Shown here piece by piece: positions 52,575 through 62,546 of a stretch of DNA of 64,000 nucleotides (within the stretch, counting starts at the first letter, position 1; each line of letters begins with the position of its first letter). Source of the DNA: Pontivivens insulae (lineage in GTDB: Bacteria > Pseudomonadota > Alphaproteobacteria > Rhodobacterales > Rhodobacteraceae); NCBI RefSeq assembly GCF_900302495.1, contig NZ_OMKW01000003.1, positions 496,001 through 560,000 on the forward strand, read 5' to 3'. A program made the position numbers and the translations under genes. The notes under the pieces were generated by a model. That model did no database searches. It saw nothing but the letters and a program-made list of their open reading frames with translations, and was not told where the DNA came from.

Positions 52575-52644
52575 ACTGCGGCAGTGCAACCTATTCGCCG
52601 GGGTGTTTCAAGCGCAAAACAGCGCTGGCACACCTGCCACCACG

Positions 52645-54039
52645 TCACGACGCAGCCTCTTTCAGCCACGAATCGCGCTTGCGATAGAGCGTGGACGGAG
52701 AGATTTCCAGCATGCGCGCCGCGCGTGGAATCGACCCGCCACAATGGTCAATTGTGGCTTCGATAAAGCTACGCTCCACATCACCCAAAGCACGGCCGAC
52801 GAGGCTTACAAACGGGTCGGTGGAAGACACGCCTGCTCCAACCCCTGACCGTGACGCGCCGCCATCATAAGGGGCATTGGACGCCCGCAAAGCAGGCGGG
52901 AGCATCGCGCCCGTCAACACCGGACCCTCGTTCAGCACGACAGCAGATCGCAACACGTTGAGCAGTTCGCGAACGTTCCCGCGCCACGGCGCGGCGCGAA
53001 ATAACGCCTTCACATCCTCAGCCAATCCAGAAAACTCCCGCCCTTCCTCGGCCGAAAAGACACGCAACATGTGCTCTGCAATTTGGTTCACGTCCTCCCC
53101 CCGGTCCCGCAATGGCGGCATATGGATGGGCACGACGTGCAGGCGATAATAGAGGTCTTCGCGGAACCGCCCGGCCGCCACCTCGGCCGCCGGATCTCGA
53201 TTCGTCGCACAAACGATCCGCACATCTACCCGGCGCGCGCGCGTCGCGCCAACCGGCTGAACCGTGGAGCTTTGAATGAACCGCAGCAACTTCGTTTGCA
53301 GCGCCAGATCCATCTCGCAGATTTCGTCAAGAAAAAGCGTCCCGCCATCAGCGGCGGTTGCAGCCCCCTCCTTATCGGCAATCGCACCGGTGAAGCTGCC
53401 CTTGAGGTGCCCGAACACCTCTGATTCCAGCAGATGGGCCGGTATGGCCCCACAATTGAGAGGCACGAACGGCTTCTCCGCCCGATTCGAATGGGCGTGA
53501 AGCGCCTGTGCACAGACTTCCTTCCCGGTTCCGCTTTCGCCTGTGATGAAGACCGAGGCACTCGACCGCGCCACGACATGGACCGTCTGATAGACCGCTT
53601 TCATCGCCGCGCTATCGCCAATGAAGCCATTCGGGATTTCTGTCGTCCCACCCTCACCTGCCGGGGCGCTTGGCGTCTGCGGCTTACGGGCCGCCCCGAC
53701 CGCTGAGAGCAGACGATGCTCATCAAACGGCTTTACCAGAAAGTCCGAAGCACCAAGGCGCATGGCATCAACGGCAACGTCAATCGACGTGTTCGAGGTG
53801 ATCACGATCACTTCGGTCCAGGGCGCGATCTGCTTGATCTCAGCCAGAACATCACGCCCATTGCCATCGGGCAGCATCATGTCGAGCAAAACAACATTGT
53901 GCAGGTCGGCGTTGAAGGTGGCGCGTGCATCCCGCGCGGTAAACACGCTCGTCACCCGATGTCCTCCCCGGGTCAGCGCAGCCTCGTACACCATCGACAG
54001 GGACGGCGTGTCTTCAACCAGGAGGATATTCATCTGCAT
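52645..54039 (-). CDS. Sigma-54-dependent response regulator, LuxO/NtrC type
   Basis: A 464-residue activator with receiver (about 1-118), AAA+ (about 138-375) and Fis-type DNA-binding domains (about 420-460, ATIDHCGGSIPRAARMLEIS, then PSTLYRKRD). Asp53 in VVLLDMMLPDGN is the phosphorylation site. Walker A is GESGTGKE (167-174) and Walker B LFLDE (235-239). The sigma-54 contact loop is GSFTGA (214-219), a Ser variant of the usual GAFTGA, so sigma-54 activation is likely but worth testing. The C-terminal IPRAARMLEISPSTLYRKR resembles LuxO. A receiver-HPt protein is encoded 59 bases upstream on the same strand, probably its phosphodonor. The ATG at 54039 has a poor ribosome site. Confidence 0.88.
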   Translation of the reverse strand: MQMNILLVEDTPSLSMVYEAALTRGGHRVTSVFTARDARATFNADLHNVVLLDMMLPDGNGRDVLAEIKQIAPWTEVIVITSNTSIDVAVDAMRLGASDFLVKPFDEHRLLSAVGAARKPQTPSAPAGEGGTTEIPNGFIGDSAAMKAVYQTVHVVARSSASVFITGESGTGKEVCAQALHAHSNRAEKPFVPLNCGAIPAHLLESEVFGHLKGSFTGAIADKEGAATAADGGTLFLDEICEMDLALQTKLLRFIQSSTVQPVGATRARRVDVRIVCATNRDPAAEVAAGRFREDLYYRLHVVPIHMPPLRDRGEDVNQIAEHMLRVFSAEEGREFSGLAEDVKALFRAAPWRGNVRELLNVLRSAVVLNEGPVLTGAMLPPALRASNAPYDGGASRSGVGAGVSSTDPFVSLVGRALGDVERSFIEATIDHCGGSIPRAARMLEISPSTLYRKRDSWLKEAAS

Positions 54040-54098
54040 AGCCTACAGCTTACCGCGAATTGAGATTCGCACCACAGGAGTCTTTTGCAAAATGAGAA

Positions 54099-54872
54099 TT
54101 AGGGCCGATCGACCTCTGCTGAGATGGCGCAGATCAGATCATCGAGCAATTTCCGCAACCCGCTCGCCAACGCCTGTAGGCGGTCCAGGTCCATTTTCTG
54201 TGCCGCGGCCGAAATCTGCCGGGCGCGGTGCATAAGCTGCCTCGCACCGACCGAACCGGACACGCTGACCATGACATGGGCGGCGCTGCGGGCTTTGCCG
54301 AAATCGCCTTCGCGACTGGCGGTCTCAAGATCGCCAATCGTCCGACCGATATCGGTTTCCATCTGGGCAAGAACCTTGCGGATCATCTCCGGTCCCATCA
54401 TCTCCGCCAACGGGCGGAAGACCTCGAGGTCGAGCGCTTCACGCTGCGGATTTGGCAGGTGAGCCACATCCGCAACCTTGGCGCGCTGCCCAACGGCGTG
54501 CAAAACCCGCTCACCCAGCGCATCGAGCTTTCGGATGGGTTTGCCCAACAATCCTGCCGCGCCGAGATTGGTGACACGCTCCACATATTCAGGGGCCGTA
54601 TGGCCCGTCAGGCAGAGCACCGGGGGCGCATCGGCATCACCCGCCAAGACTTGCAAAACGTCCAATCCCGACATCTCGGGCATCTCCAGATCCAGCAGGA
54701 TCAGGTCAGGGCGATTTGCCCTGACCTTTTCAAGTGCATCCAGACCATCCCGTGCCCCGATTGTCCGCGCGCCCATGGTCGCAAGCATGGTGCAGACGAC
54801 CTCTAGGCTCGTCGCATTGTCTTCCGCGACAAGCACTTTGAGCCCGGACAGATCTGGAAGCTCTGGTCTCAT
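54099..54872 (-). CDS. Receiver-HPt phosphorelay protein
   Basis: A 257-residue cytosolic protein with a CheY-like receiver (about 10-125) and a C-terminal histidine phosphotransfer domain (about 150-250). In the receiver, Asp61 (LILLDLEMPEMSG) and Lys111 (GLLGKPIRK) are the phosphoacceptor and switch lysine. In HPt, His199 lies in ARSAAHVMVSVSGSVGARQL, matching the HPt pattern although the usual Lys-Gly after the His is Val-Ser. It could relay phosphate from an unlinked hybrid kinase to the LuxO-like regulator downstream, as LuxU does for LuxO (inference). Its ATG overlaps the prpE stop (ATGA). Confidence 0.85.
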   Translation of the reverse strand: MRPELPDLSGLKVLVAEDNATSLEVVCTMLATMGARTIGARDGLDALEKVRANRPDLILLDLEMPEMSGLDVLQVLAGDADAPPVLCLTGHTAPEYVERVTNLGAAGLLGKPIRKLDALGERVLHAVGQRAKVADVAHLPNPQREALDLEVFRPLAEMMGPEMIRKVLAQMETDIGRTIGDLETASREGDFGKARSAAHVMVSVSGSVGARQLMHRARQISAAAQKMDLDRLQALASGLRKLLDDLICAISAEVDRP

Positions 54873-56761
54873 CCCTTGGCAAACCCGATCCGCTGCAACG
54901 CATCACCAATCTCATCGAGAATGGCTGGATCATCGATTGTGGCCGGCATCTTCCACTCGGTTCCATCGGCAATCTTGACCATCACACCTCGCAGGATCTT
55001 GCCAGAGCGCGTCTTGGGCAGGCGATCCACAACCACCGCGGATTTGAAGGCCGCAACCGGTCCGATCTCTTCCCGAACCTTGGCAACGCATTCAGCGACA
55101 ATTTCGGCCTCGGGACGGTTCACACCTTTGCTCAAGCACAGAAAACCGACCGGCACCTGTCCTTTCAGCGTGTCCGCCGCGCCGATGACGGCACATTCGG
55201 CAACGTCGGGATGCCCGGCCAGTGCCTCCTCCATCGCGCCCGTGCTCAGACGATGCCCGGCGACGTTGATGACATCATCCGTGCGCGCCATGATGTAGAG
55301 ATACCCATCTTCGTCCAGCATCCCCGCATCACCGGTCTCATAGTAACCGGGGAAAGTGGTGAGATAGGATTTCAGGTAACGCTCCTGCGCATTCCACAAG
55401 GTCGGCAATGTGCCCGGTGGCAGGGGCAGCTTGATGGCGACGGCGCCCAGCTCACCTGCGCCCATCTGCTCCCCTTCCGGGCTCAGGATCTGCACATCAT
55501 AGCCCGGCATCGGCACAGTCGGAGAGCCGACCTTGATCGGTTGCGGCTCCAATCCCAGAGGGTTTGCCACAATGGCGTAGCCGGTTTCAGTCTGCCACCA
55601 GTGGTCGATGACCGGAACGCCCAGCATCTCACCTGCCCAATTCACCGTATCGGGGTCCGCCCGTTCACCGGCAAAATACAACGCCTGAAGGCTCGACATG
55701 TCGTACTTGCCGACAAATTCACCTTTTGGGTCCTCCCGCTTGATCGCGCGAAATGCGGTCGGCGCTGTGAAGAAGGTGCGCACTTTGTGCTCGGCAATGA
55801 CACGCCAGAACGTGCCTGCGTCGGGCGTCCCAACCGGTTTGCCCTCAAACACAATGGTCGTACATCCAGCCAGCAGCGGCCCATAGCAGATATAGGAATG
55901 CCCTACGACCCAACCCACATCCGAGGCGGCCCAATACACGTCACCCGCCTCGACGTTGTAGAGGTTTTTCATCGTCCAGTGCAGCGCGACCATGTGCCCG
56001 CCAGAGGGGCGAACGACACCCTTTGGCTGACCCGTCGTACCGGATGTGTAGAGGATATAGAGCGGATCGGTCGCAGCAATCGGAACACACTCCGCAGGGT
56101 CCGCCCGCCCCATCTCATCATGCAGGTCGAAATCACGGCCCGGCATCAGGCTGGCCAGTGCCGCCTCGCGTTGCAGGATCAGACAGATGTCGGGCTTGGC
56201 CTCCGCAAGCTCGATTGCTTCATCCAGCAGAGGTTTATATTCGACGACCCGGCCCGGCTCGATCCCGCAGGATCCCGCGATCACCGCCTTTGGCGCACAA
56301 TCATCAAGGCGCACGGCAAGCTCTTTCGCAGCAAATCCGCCGAACACCACTGAATGCACCGCACCGATCCGCGCGCAGGCCAGCATGGCGACGAGGGCTT
56401 CCGGCACCATCGGCATGTAGATAACGACCCGGTCGCCTTTAAGCACACCATGCCCCCGCAGGACGCCAGCAAGGCGAGAGACCTGATCAAGCAATTCGGA
56501 GTAGGTGATCGTTGTCTTAGAGTTGGTGACAGGGCTGTCATGGATGATCGCGGCCTGATCGCCGCGACCGGCTGCGACATGGCGATCGACGCAGTTATAG
56601 CAGGTATTGCCCATCGCATCGGGATACCACTCGTAGAGCGGTGCCTTGGACTCGTCGAGCGCGCGGGTCGGCGCCTGATCCCAATCAATGGCCTTGGCCT
56701 GCTCCAACCAGAATGCCTCCGGGTCGCGCAAGCTGGCCTCGTACGTCTCGCGATATCCCAT
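54869..56761 (-). CDS. prpE: Propionyl-CoA synthetase (propionate-CoA ligase)
   Basis: A 630-residue AMP-forming acyl-CoA synthetase. The N-terminal ACAS domain starts GYRETYEASLRDPEAFWLEQ. The ATP loop YILYTSGTTGQPKGVVRPSG, IDHWWQTETGYAIV (A5 motif), GYYETGDAGMLDEDGYLYIM and the C-terminal PKTRSGKILRG with the catalytic and acetylatable Lys are all present. The length and the VRPSGGH variation fit PrpE better than acetyl-CoA synthetase, and a methylmalonyl-CoA mutase gene lies 4 kb away. It would activate propionate in the cytoplasm. Acetate as a side substrate is likely. The receiver-HPt gene is coupled to its stop. Confidence 0.87.
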   Translation of the reverse strand: MGYRETYEASLRDPEAFWLEQAKAIDWDQAPTRALDESKAPLYEWYPDAMGNTCYNCVDRHVAAGRGDQAAIIHDSPVTNSKTTITYSELLDQVSRLAGVLRGHGVLKGDRVVIYMPMVPEALVAMLACARIGAVHSVVFGGFAAKELAVRLDDCAPKAVIAGSCGIEPGRVVEYKPLLDEAIELAEAKPDICLILQREAALASLMPGRDFDLHDEMGRADPAECVPIAATDPLYILYTSGTTGQPKGVVRPSGGHMVALHWTMKNLYNVEAGDVYWAASDVGWVVGHSYICYGPLLAGCTTIVFEGKPVGTPDAGTFWRVIAEHKVRTFFTAPTAFRAIKREDPKGEFVGKYDMSSLQALYFAGERADPDTVNWAGEMLGVPVIDHWWQTETGYAIVANPLGLEPQPIKVGSPTVPMPGYDVQILSPEGEQMGAGELGAVAIKLPLPPGTLPTLWNAQERYLKSYLTTFPGYYETGDAGMLDEDGYLYIMARTDDVINVAGHRLSTGAMEEALAGHPDVAECAVIGAADTLKGQVPVGFLCLSKGVNRPEAEIVAECVAKVREEIGPVAAFKSAVVVDRLPKTRSGKILRGVMVKIADGTEWKMPATIDDPAILDEIGDALQRIGFAKG

Positions 56762-56771
56762 GTCCAGTCTC

Positions 56772-57494
56772 CTAGTTCAGTCTTATATGTATGTGGTCAT
56801 CGTGGCGGGCTGCATGGCAACCCTGAAACCGAAGACGCGGACTGTCAAAGCCCAGCCGCGCCTCCAGATGCGGTTCGATCAGCACCTCCAGGCGAGGTCG
56901 ATCAAGAATTGCAGTCAGCTGCGCCCGCAGCGCACCCTCATCAAGCGTCACCGTCGCCGGTTGCAGGCCGGGCAAATCCCAGCGCAACCCCGCGATCTGC
57001 CCGTCGCAGGGCTGGGGATCCCCCTCCTGCGGTTGGACAAAGGCAAAATAACCAAAAGGCGCCCGCATCCCGTCGAGCGGTAGCGCAATATCGACCGCAC
57101 GCCCCGCCGCATGAGTCAAATGGGGCACCATAGGCATCGGGATCGGGAACCCCGCATCAAGCGTCCTTAGCTCATAGCCCTCCGTGGCGAGCGCTTGCCC
57201 GACCAACACCAACTCGTCTGCAAGTTCCGGCACGACATAGCTGCGGTTCATCACGCAGAAGGCGAGGCGCTCGGCCCGCAAGCCTGCAACATCCGTCCCG
57301 AAACACGGCAAAGCGACCCGACCAAACACAGGCGACAGCGCCCACGCACCAACAGAAAACGCCGTGTACAGCGAGATCAGCAAAAATCCGTGGCGCAGCA
57401 CGCGGGCAGGTCCCGTTCCCCGCAAGATCAAGGCCAACAGCCAAACCGCGCCGCCCACCTGGGTCAACGCGGTCAGCACGATGGCAAAGATCAT
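56772..57494 (-). CDS. Membrane-bound M15/M74-like peptidase-fold protein (tentative)
   Basis: A protein of about 240 residues that I do not place in a named family. Two or three N-terminal hydrophobic spans (about 1-75) precede an extracytoplasmic domain. That domain has VPHLTHAAGRAVDIALPLDG (His-x6-Asp) and a C-terminal ARHDDHIHIRLN (His-x-His), the ligand spacing of D-Ala-D-Ala peptidases of the M15/M74 (VanY/MepA) type. A peptidoglycan role is therefore possible. The start is uncertain: ATG at 57492-57494 or TTG at 57509. It begins ten bases after the prpE side and follows malic enzyme on the same strand, with the intergenic repeat in the gap. Confidence 0.6.
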   Translation of the reverse strand: MIFAIVLTALTQVGGAVWLLALILRGTGPARVLRHGFLLISLYTAFSVGAWALSPVFGRVALPCFGTDVAGLRAERLAFCVMNRSYVVPELADELVLVGQALATEGYELRTLDAGFPIPMPMVPHLTHAAGRAVDIALPLDGMRAPFGYFAFVQPQEGDPQPCDGQIAGLRWDLPGLQPATVTLDEGALRAQLTAILDRPRLEVLIEPHLEARLGFDSPRLRFQGCHAARHDDHIHIRLN

Positions 57495-57515
57495 ATGGAT
57501 CAGCGCCAAACCGGC

Positions 57516-57552
57516 CCCCTTCTTCTTGGGGGAAATATCCCCGCCGGAGGCA
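57516..57552. repeat. Single arm of the intergenic repeat with a small hairpin
   Basis: CCCCTTCTTCTTGGGGG (a CCCC/GGGG mini-hairpin) is followed by AAATATCCCCGCCGGAGGCA. It is placed directly after the malic enzyme stop on the minus strand. The TTCTTCTTGG prefix matches the copies at 48281 and 40051, so the repeat unit is longer than its conserved core. Confidence 0.75.
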
Positions 57553-57560
57553 CGGAAAGG

Positions 57561-59834
57561 TTACGCATAATTCGCCACCGGTGTGCCAGCCAGCGCCGCG
57601 ATGTTGAGCAAACCACGTGCGGTGATCGATGGGGTCACGATATGGGCGCGGTTGCCCATGCCCATAAGGATCGGACCAACCTCCAGCCCGCCTGCTTTCA
57701 TCTTCAGAATGTTGCGCACGCCGGAGGCCGCATCGGCATTTGCAAAGACCAACACATTGGCCTCACCATTGAGGCGGCCACCGGGGAAGATGCGTTCGCG
57801 CAATTCAGGGTCGAGGGCTGCATCGGAATGCATCTCACCCTCATACTCGAACCCGCAGGACTTCCCATCAAGGATCGCAAGGGCTTCGCGCATCCGCTTG
57901 CCGCTCTCAGTGTTCAGGTTGCCGAATTGAGAGTGGGAGCAAAGCGCAACTTTCGGGTCCAGCCCAAAGCGCCGGACATGGCGTGCAGCCCCGATGGCGA
58001 TGGTCGCGATCTCGGCCGCCGTAGGCTCAGGATGCACATGGGTGTCGGCAATGAACAATGCGCCACTCTCTAGGATCATGACGCTCAGGGCACCGACGGG
58101 CGACAGGCCCTGCCCCCCTAGCACCTGCTCGATATAGTTGAGGTGCCAGAGATACTGACCGAACGCCCCGCAGATCAGGCTGTCCGCCTCCCCCCGCTGG
58201 ACCATCACCGCGCCAATGGCGGTTGTATTGGTGCGCATGATCGCGCGGGCCAGGTCCGGGGTCACGCCCTGCCGGGCCATGATCCGATGATATGTCTCCC
58301 AATAGTCGCGATAGCGCGGATCGTTTTCAGGGTTCACGATCTCGAAGTCCCCCTCGCGGATCGGAATGCCGAAGCGCTGGGCACGATTGGCGATCACGTC
58401 AGGACGTCCGATCAGGATCGGCGCATCAGGTGTCTCCTCCAACATCGCATGCGCCGCACGGATCACGCGCTCATCCTCACCCTCGGCAAAGACGATGCGA
58501 CGGGCCGCACTGCGAGAGGCTTCGAACACCGGCTTCATGATCAGCCCGGATTTATAGACCGAGCGCTCAAGCCCCTCCATGTAAGCATCGAAGTCTTCAA
58601 CAGGTCGGGTCGCCACACCGCTTTCCATCGCGGCTTTTGCAACAGATCCCGCGACAACGGCCAAAAGCCTTGGATCAAAGGGCTTCGGGATGAGATATTC
58701 CGGTCCGAAAACAAGGCGCTCGCCATGATAGGCCGCTGCCGCCTCAGCGCTTGAGGCCGCCCGCGCCAGTTCTGCGATGCCCTCGACACAAGCGATCTTC
58801 ATCGCGTCATTGATCTCGGTCGCGCCGACATCCAATGCGCCGCGGAAAATAAACGGGAAACACAGGACGTTATTGACCTGATTGGGATAGTCAGACCGGC
58901 CCGTGGCGATCAGCGCATCGGGCTTCACCTCGCGGGCTGCGGCCGGATCAATCTCAGGGTTCGGGTTGGCCAGCGCCAGAATGATCGGTGCATCCGCCAT
59001 CTTCGCGACCATTTCGGGCTTCAACACATTCGGCCCGGACAGCCCCAGAAACAGGTCCGCCCCTTCGATGACATCGTTCAATGTGCGGGGGCCACCGGGC
59101 TGGGCATAGTCCGCTTTTTGCGGGGTCATGTCCTCTTCCCGGCCCTCATGCACCAGCCCAGCCAGGTCACACAGGAACACGTTCTCCCGCTTTACACCCA
59201 GCTTGAGCAACATGTTCAGGCAGGCAATACCGGCCGCACCACCACCGGTTGAAACGACCTTGATGTCCTCAAATTTCCGGTCGGTCAGGTGGATCGCGTT
59301 CAGCGCTGCGGCACCCACCACAATCGCCGTCCCGTGCTGATCATCATGGAAAACCGGTATGTTCATCCGCTCGCGACAGAGCTTTTCGACGATGAAGCAA
59401 TCGGGCGCCTTGATATCTTCAAGATTGATTGCGCCGAATGTCGGCTCCAGCGCTGTCACGATATCCGCCAGCTTCTCAGGATCTTTTTCATCCACCTCGA
59501 TATCGAAACAGTCGATATTGGCGAATTTCTTGAAGAGCACCGCCTTGCCCTCCATCACCGGCTTAGAGGCGAGCGCCCCGATATTGCCCAGACCCAGGAC
59601 GGCGGACCCGTTGGTGACGACCGCAACGAGATTTTGCCGCGCGGTATAGCGCGCAGCCTCTGCAGGATTCTCCTTGATGTCGATGCAGGCCTCCGCCACG
59701 CCCGGAGAATATGCACGCGCCAGATCCCGCTGGTTGGCCAGCGGCTTGGTTGCGCGGATCTCCAGCTTACCGGGACGCGGAAACTCGTGATAGTCGAGTG
59801 CGGCTTGCCGGTTTGCGCGGTTTTGTTCAGTCAT
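57561..59834 (-). CDS. maeB: NADP-type malic enzyme with C-terminal phosphotransacetylase domain
   Basis: A 757-residue cytosolic enzyme that oxidatively decarboxylates malate to pyruvate. The malic domain (about 1-180) has [20 protein letters not shown] and [20 protein letters not shown], with the catalytic Lys; the NAD(P) domain (about 180-400) has [24 protein letters not shown]-like domain (about 430-757, with [17 protein letters not shown]) is non-catalytic in known MaeB proteins and serves allosteric control by acetyl-CoA. NADP preference is family-based. The ATG at 59832-59834 follows GGGCAGG and overlaps the end of the broken GNAT gene. With PrpE and the mutase nearby it would turn C4 acids into pyruvate. 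Confidence 0.94.
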   Translation of the reverse strand: MTEQNRANRQAALDYHEFPRPGKLEIRATKPLANQRDLARAYSPGVAEACIDIKENPAEAARYTARQNLVAVVTNGSAVLGLGNIGALASKPVMEGKAVLFKKFANIDCFDIEVDEKDPEKLADIVTALEPTFGAINLEDIKAPDCFIVEKLCRERMNIPVFHDDQHGTAIVVGAAALNAIHLTDRKFEDIKVVSTGGGAAGIACLNMLLKLGVKRENVFLCDLAGLVHEGREEDMTPQKADYAQPGGPRTLNDVIEGADLFLGLSGPNVLKPEMVAKMADAPIILALANPNPEIDPAAAREVKPDALIATGRSDYPNQVNNVLCFPFIFRGALDVGATEINDAMKIACVEGIAELARAASSAEAAAAYHGERLVFGPEYLIPKPFDPRLLAVVAGSVAKAAMESGVATRPVEDFDAYMEGLERSVYKSGLIMKPVFEASRSAARRIVFAEGEDERVIRAAHAMLEETPDAPILIGRPDVIANRAQRFGIPIREGDFEIVNPENDPRYRDYWETYHRIMARQGVTPDLARAIMRTNTTAIGAVMVQRGEADSLICGAFGQYLWHLNYIEQVLGGQGLSPVGALSVMILESGALFIADTHVHPEPTAAEIATIAIGAARHVRRFGLDPKVALCSHSQFGNLNTESGKRMREALAILDGKSCGFEYEGEMHSDAALDPELRERIFPGGRLNGEANVLVFANADAASGVRNILKMKAGGLEVGPILMGMGNRAHIVTPSITARGLLNIAALAGTPVANYA

Positions 59835-60361
59835 CGTCCTGCCCTTTTTCGTCATTCTTTGGTGGAGCGTGACCTAACGTCTCCTTGGTCTGATCGCCAA
59901 GCAAATCCGGCGCAATAATCTTTTCCATGAAAATTGAGGCCGGAATGTCCGGGTATGTGCCGAACGGGCCAATCCGGTGGAACCCATTCTTCTCATAAAA
60001 CCGATGGGCCGCATCCAGACCGACCCCGGTTTCAAGCCGGACCAACCCGCACCCGGCTGTCAAAGCTGCGCTTTCCACCGCACGCAACAGCAGTGACGCC
60101 GCCCGGCTGCCACGGGCGGCCGCGGCCACAAACATGGACTTTAGCTCACCCCCAATCCTCCCCCTGCTGTGCAAAGGCTGCACACCCAACGGCCATGCCA
60201 GCCTCGGTGCACAGAAAGAAGGTGACGTTGGAGGCTCGCAGGTTTTCAAGATCCAGCCGGAACCGTTCCTCCGGCGGAAAGCGGGCATCCAGGAACGCCC
60301 AGCTCTGCTCAAGAATGGAGATAGCCTCCGGCGTCGCGGGGTCGCAGGCAAGAACCTTCAT
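59827..60361 (-). pseudogene. GNAT acetyltransferase split by a frameshift in a G5 run
   Basis: From the ATG at 60359-60361 the frame encodes MKVLACDPATPEAISILEQS to GCAAFAQQGEDWG and then meets a stop at 60146-60148. The homologous continuation ELKSMFVAAAARGSRAASLL, the acetyl-CoA motif region, then DAAHRFYEKNGFHRIGPFG, lies in the other frame and ends at 59827. Removing one G from the run at 60149-60153 restores a single 177-residue protein with DWGELKSMFV at the join. The gene is thus a frameshifted pseudogene, a phase-variable gene or a sequencing error. Its 3' end overlaps maeB by eight bases. Substrate unknown. Confidence 0.85.
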
Positions 60362-60386
60362 GTCGGTCTCCTTTTCTTTATCCCAC

Positions 60387-60407
60387 AAATATCCCCGCCG
60401 GAGGCAT
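60387..60407. repeat. Single arm of the intergenic repeat
   Basis: AAATATCCCCGCCGGAGGCA between the mutase stop and the GNAT start, in the same orientation as the 48293 and 57532 copies. It lacks the TTCTTCTTGG prefix and a partner arm. Confidence 0.75.
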
Positions 60408-60415
60408 TCACGCCT

Positions 60416-62533
60416 TTAGCTGCGCGCGTCCCTGATCAGTTTCAGAATGCCTGCCGCCGCCTCAGGGATATTCGTGCCGGGGCCAAAGATTGCCGCAACC
60501 CCCGCATCCCGCAGGAAGGCATAGTCCTGCTGGGGGATCACACCGCCGCAGACCACGATGATCTCACCCGCACCTTGTGCCCGCAGCGCCTCGATCAGCT
60601 TGGGTGCCAGCGTTTTGTGTCCGGCAGCCTGCGACGAAATGCCGACAACATGCACATCATTGTCGACAGCATCCTGTGCGGCTTCTTCCGGGGTCTGGAA
60701 CAGAGGGCCGACATCAACATCAAAGCCGATATCGGCAAAGGCGGTCGCGATGACCTTCGCACCGCGATCGTGACCATCCTGGCCCATTTTCACAACCAGC
60801 ATGCGCGGGCGTCGGCCTTCCTCTTCGGCAAACCCTTCAACGTCTCGTTGAATTTGCGCGAAGCCTTCATCGCCCTCATAGGCCGCACCATAAACGCCGG
60901 CCAGTGTCTTCACCTCCGCCCGATGACGGCCGAATACCTTTTCCATGGCGTCCGAAATCTCCCCTACAGTTGCCCGTGCCCGCGCGGCCTCGACCGCCGC
61001 TGCCAACAGGTTGCCATCGCCGCGTGCCGCTTCTTCCAGTGCGGCCAATGCTGCATCACATTTTGCCTGATCCCGGTTGGCACGGATCTGTTCGAGCCGT
61101 GCGACCTGCGCCTCGCGCACGGCGACATTGTCGATGTCGAGGACGTCGATCTCCTCCTCGGTCTCACGGCGATACTTGTTCACGCCAACGATTACTTCTT
61201 CACCGCGGTCGATGCGGGCCTGCTTTTGGGCAGCGGCCTCCTCGATCCGAAGCTTCGGCATGCCAGAGGCGACGGCCTTGGTCATGCCGCCCATCTCCTC
61301 CACCTCTTCGATGATCTTCCACGCGGCGTCCGCCAGATCGGCCGTCAGCTTCTCGACGTAGTAGGAGCCCGCAAGCGGATCGACCACATTGGTGATGCCC
61401 GTTTCTTCCTGCAGGATCAGCTGGGTGTTCCGCGCGATCCGGCTGGAATGGGCGGTGGGCAGGCCAATTGCCTCGTCAAAGCTGTTGGTATGCAGCGATT
61501 GCGTCCCGCCCAACACCGCGGCGAGCGCTTCATAGGCTGTGCGCACCACGTTGTTGTATGGGTCCTGCTCCTGCAAGCTGACACCGGAGGTCTGGCAGTG
61601 GGTGCGCAACATCAGGGAGCCCGGTTTCTTCGGCTCGAACTCCTCCATGATGCGGGTCCAGAGCAGGCGGGCGGCGCGCAGTTTCGCCGCCTCCATGAAG
61701 AAATTCATGCCAATGGCAAAAAAGAAACTCAGTCGGCCTGCGAACTTGTCCACGTCCATGCCGCTTGCAATCGCGGCGCGCACATATTCGCGCCCATCCG
61801 CCAGCGTGAAGGCCAGCTCTTGCACCAAGTTCGCGCCCGCCTCCTGCATATGATAGCCAGAGATGGAGATAGAGTTGAAGCGCGGCATCTCCGTCGAGGT
61901 GTAGCCGATGATATCCGACACGATCCGCATGCTTGGCTCGGGCGGATAGATGTAGGTGTTGCGAACCATAAACTCTTTAAGGATGTCGTTCTGGATCGTG
62001 CCTGACAGGTCAGAGATCGAGCAGCCTTGCTCCTCACCTGCCACAATGAAGCTCGCCAGAACCGGGATCACAGCGCCATTCATGGTCATGGAGACCGAGA
62101 TGTCTTTCAAAGGAATACCGTCGAAGAGGATTTTCATATCCTCGACAGAGTCGATGGCAACACCGGCCTTACCCACATCGCCCACGACGCGGGGGTGGTC
62201 ACTGTCATAGCCCCGGTGTGTCGCCAGATCGAACGCAACCGAAACGCCCTGCTGCCCAGCCTCCAGCGCCTTGCGATAAAAGGCGTTCGACTCCTCCGCC
62301 GTCGAAAACCCCGCATATTGACGGATGGTCCAGGGACGGCCCGTATACATCGTCGCGCGCGGACCACGGGTGAAGGGCGCATAGCCCGGTGTGCTGCCCA
62401 GATGATCCACGCCCTCCAGATCAGCCTCGGTATAGAGTGGTTTGACCGCGATCCCCTCGGGCGTGTTCCAGGTCAGATCGTCAAGCGGGCGGCCACGCAA
62501 TTCCTTCTCGGCCAGCTTTTTCCAATCACTCAT
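60416..62533 (-). CDS. Methylmalonyl-CoA mutase, B12-dependent
   Basis: A 705-residue full-length mutase that converts (R)-methylmalonyl-CoA to succinyl-CoA with adenosylcobalamin. The TIM-barrel domain (about 1-560) contains [40 protein letters not shown] and [20 protein letters not shown]. The B12 domain has [20 protein letters not shown], whose His (about 590) coordinates cobalt, and [20 protein letters not shown]. Single-chain length fits the ScpA/large-subunit-only type. It is the last step of propionyl-CoA assimilation, with prpE upstream; the carboxylase and epimerase are not in the window. The cofactor depends on the cobS/cobT pathway encoded at 4-7.6 kb. Confidence 0.95.
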   Translation of the reverse strand: MSDWKKLAEKELRGRPLDDLTWNTPEGIAVKPLYTEADLEGVDHLGSTPGYAPFTRGPRATMYTGRPWTIRQYAGFSTAEESNAFYRKALEAGQQGVSVAFDLATHRGYDSDHPRVVGDVGKAGVAIDSVEDMKILFDGIPLKDISVSMTMNGAVIPVLASFIVAGEEQGCSISDLSGTIQNDILKEFMVRNTYIYPPEPSMRIVSDIIGYTSTEMPRFNSISISGYHMQEAGANLVQELAFTLADGREYVRAAIASGMDVDKFAGRLSFFFAIGMNFFMEAAKLRAARLLWTRIMEEFEPKKPGSLMLRTHCQTSGVSLQEQDPYNNVVRTAYEALAAVLGGTQSLHTNSFDEAIGLPTAHSSRIARNTQLILQEETGITNVVDPLAGSYYVEKLTADLADAAWKIIEEVEEMGGMTKAVASGMPKLRIEEAAAQKQARIDRGEEVIVGVNKYRRETEEEIDVLDIDNVAVREAQVARLEQIRANRDQAKCDAALAALEEAARGDGNLLAAAVEAARARATVGEISDAMEKVFGRHRAEVKTLAGVYGAAYEGDEGFAQIQRDVEGFAEEEGRRPRMLVVKMGQDGHDRGAKVIATAFADIGFDVDVGPLFQTPEEAAQDAVDNDVHVVGISSQAAGHKTLAPKLIEALRAQGAGEIIVVCGGVIPQQDYAFLRDAGVAAIFGPGTNIPEAAAGILKLIRDARS

Positions 62534-62546
62534 CTCGGGTTCTCCT

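Noticed and set aside
60134-62005. Plus-strand 600-codon open frame opposite methylmalonyl-CoA mutase
   Set aside because: Antisense shadow of a highly conserved gene; no family resemblance in its translation.
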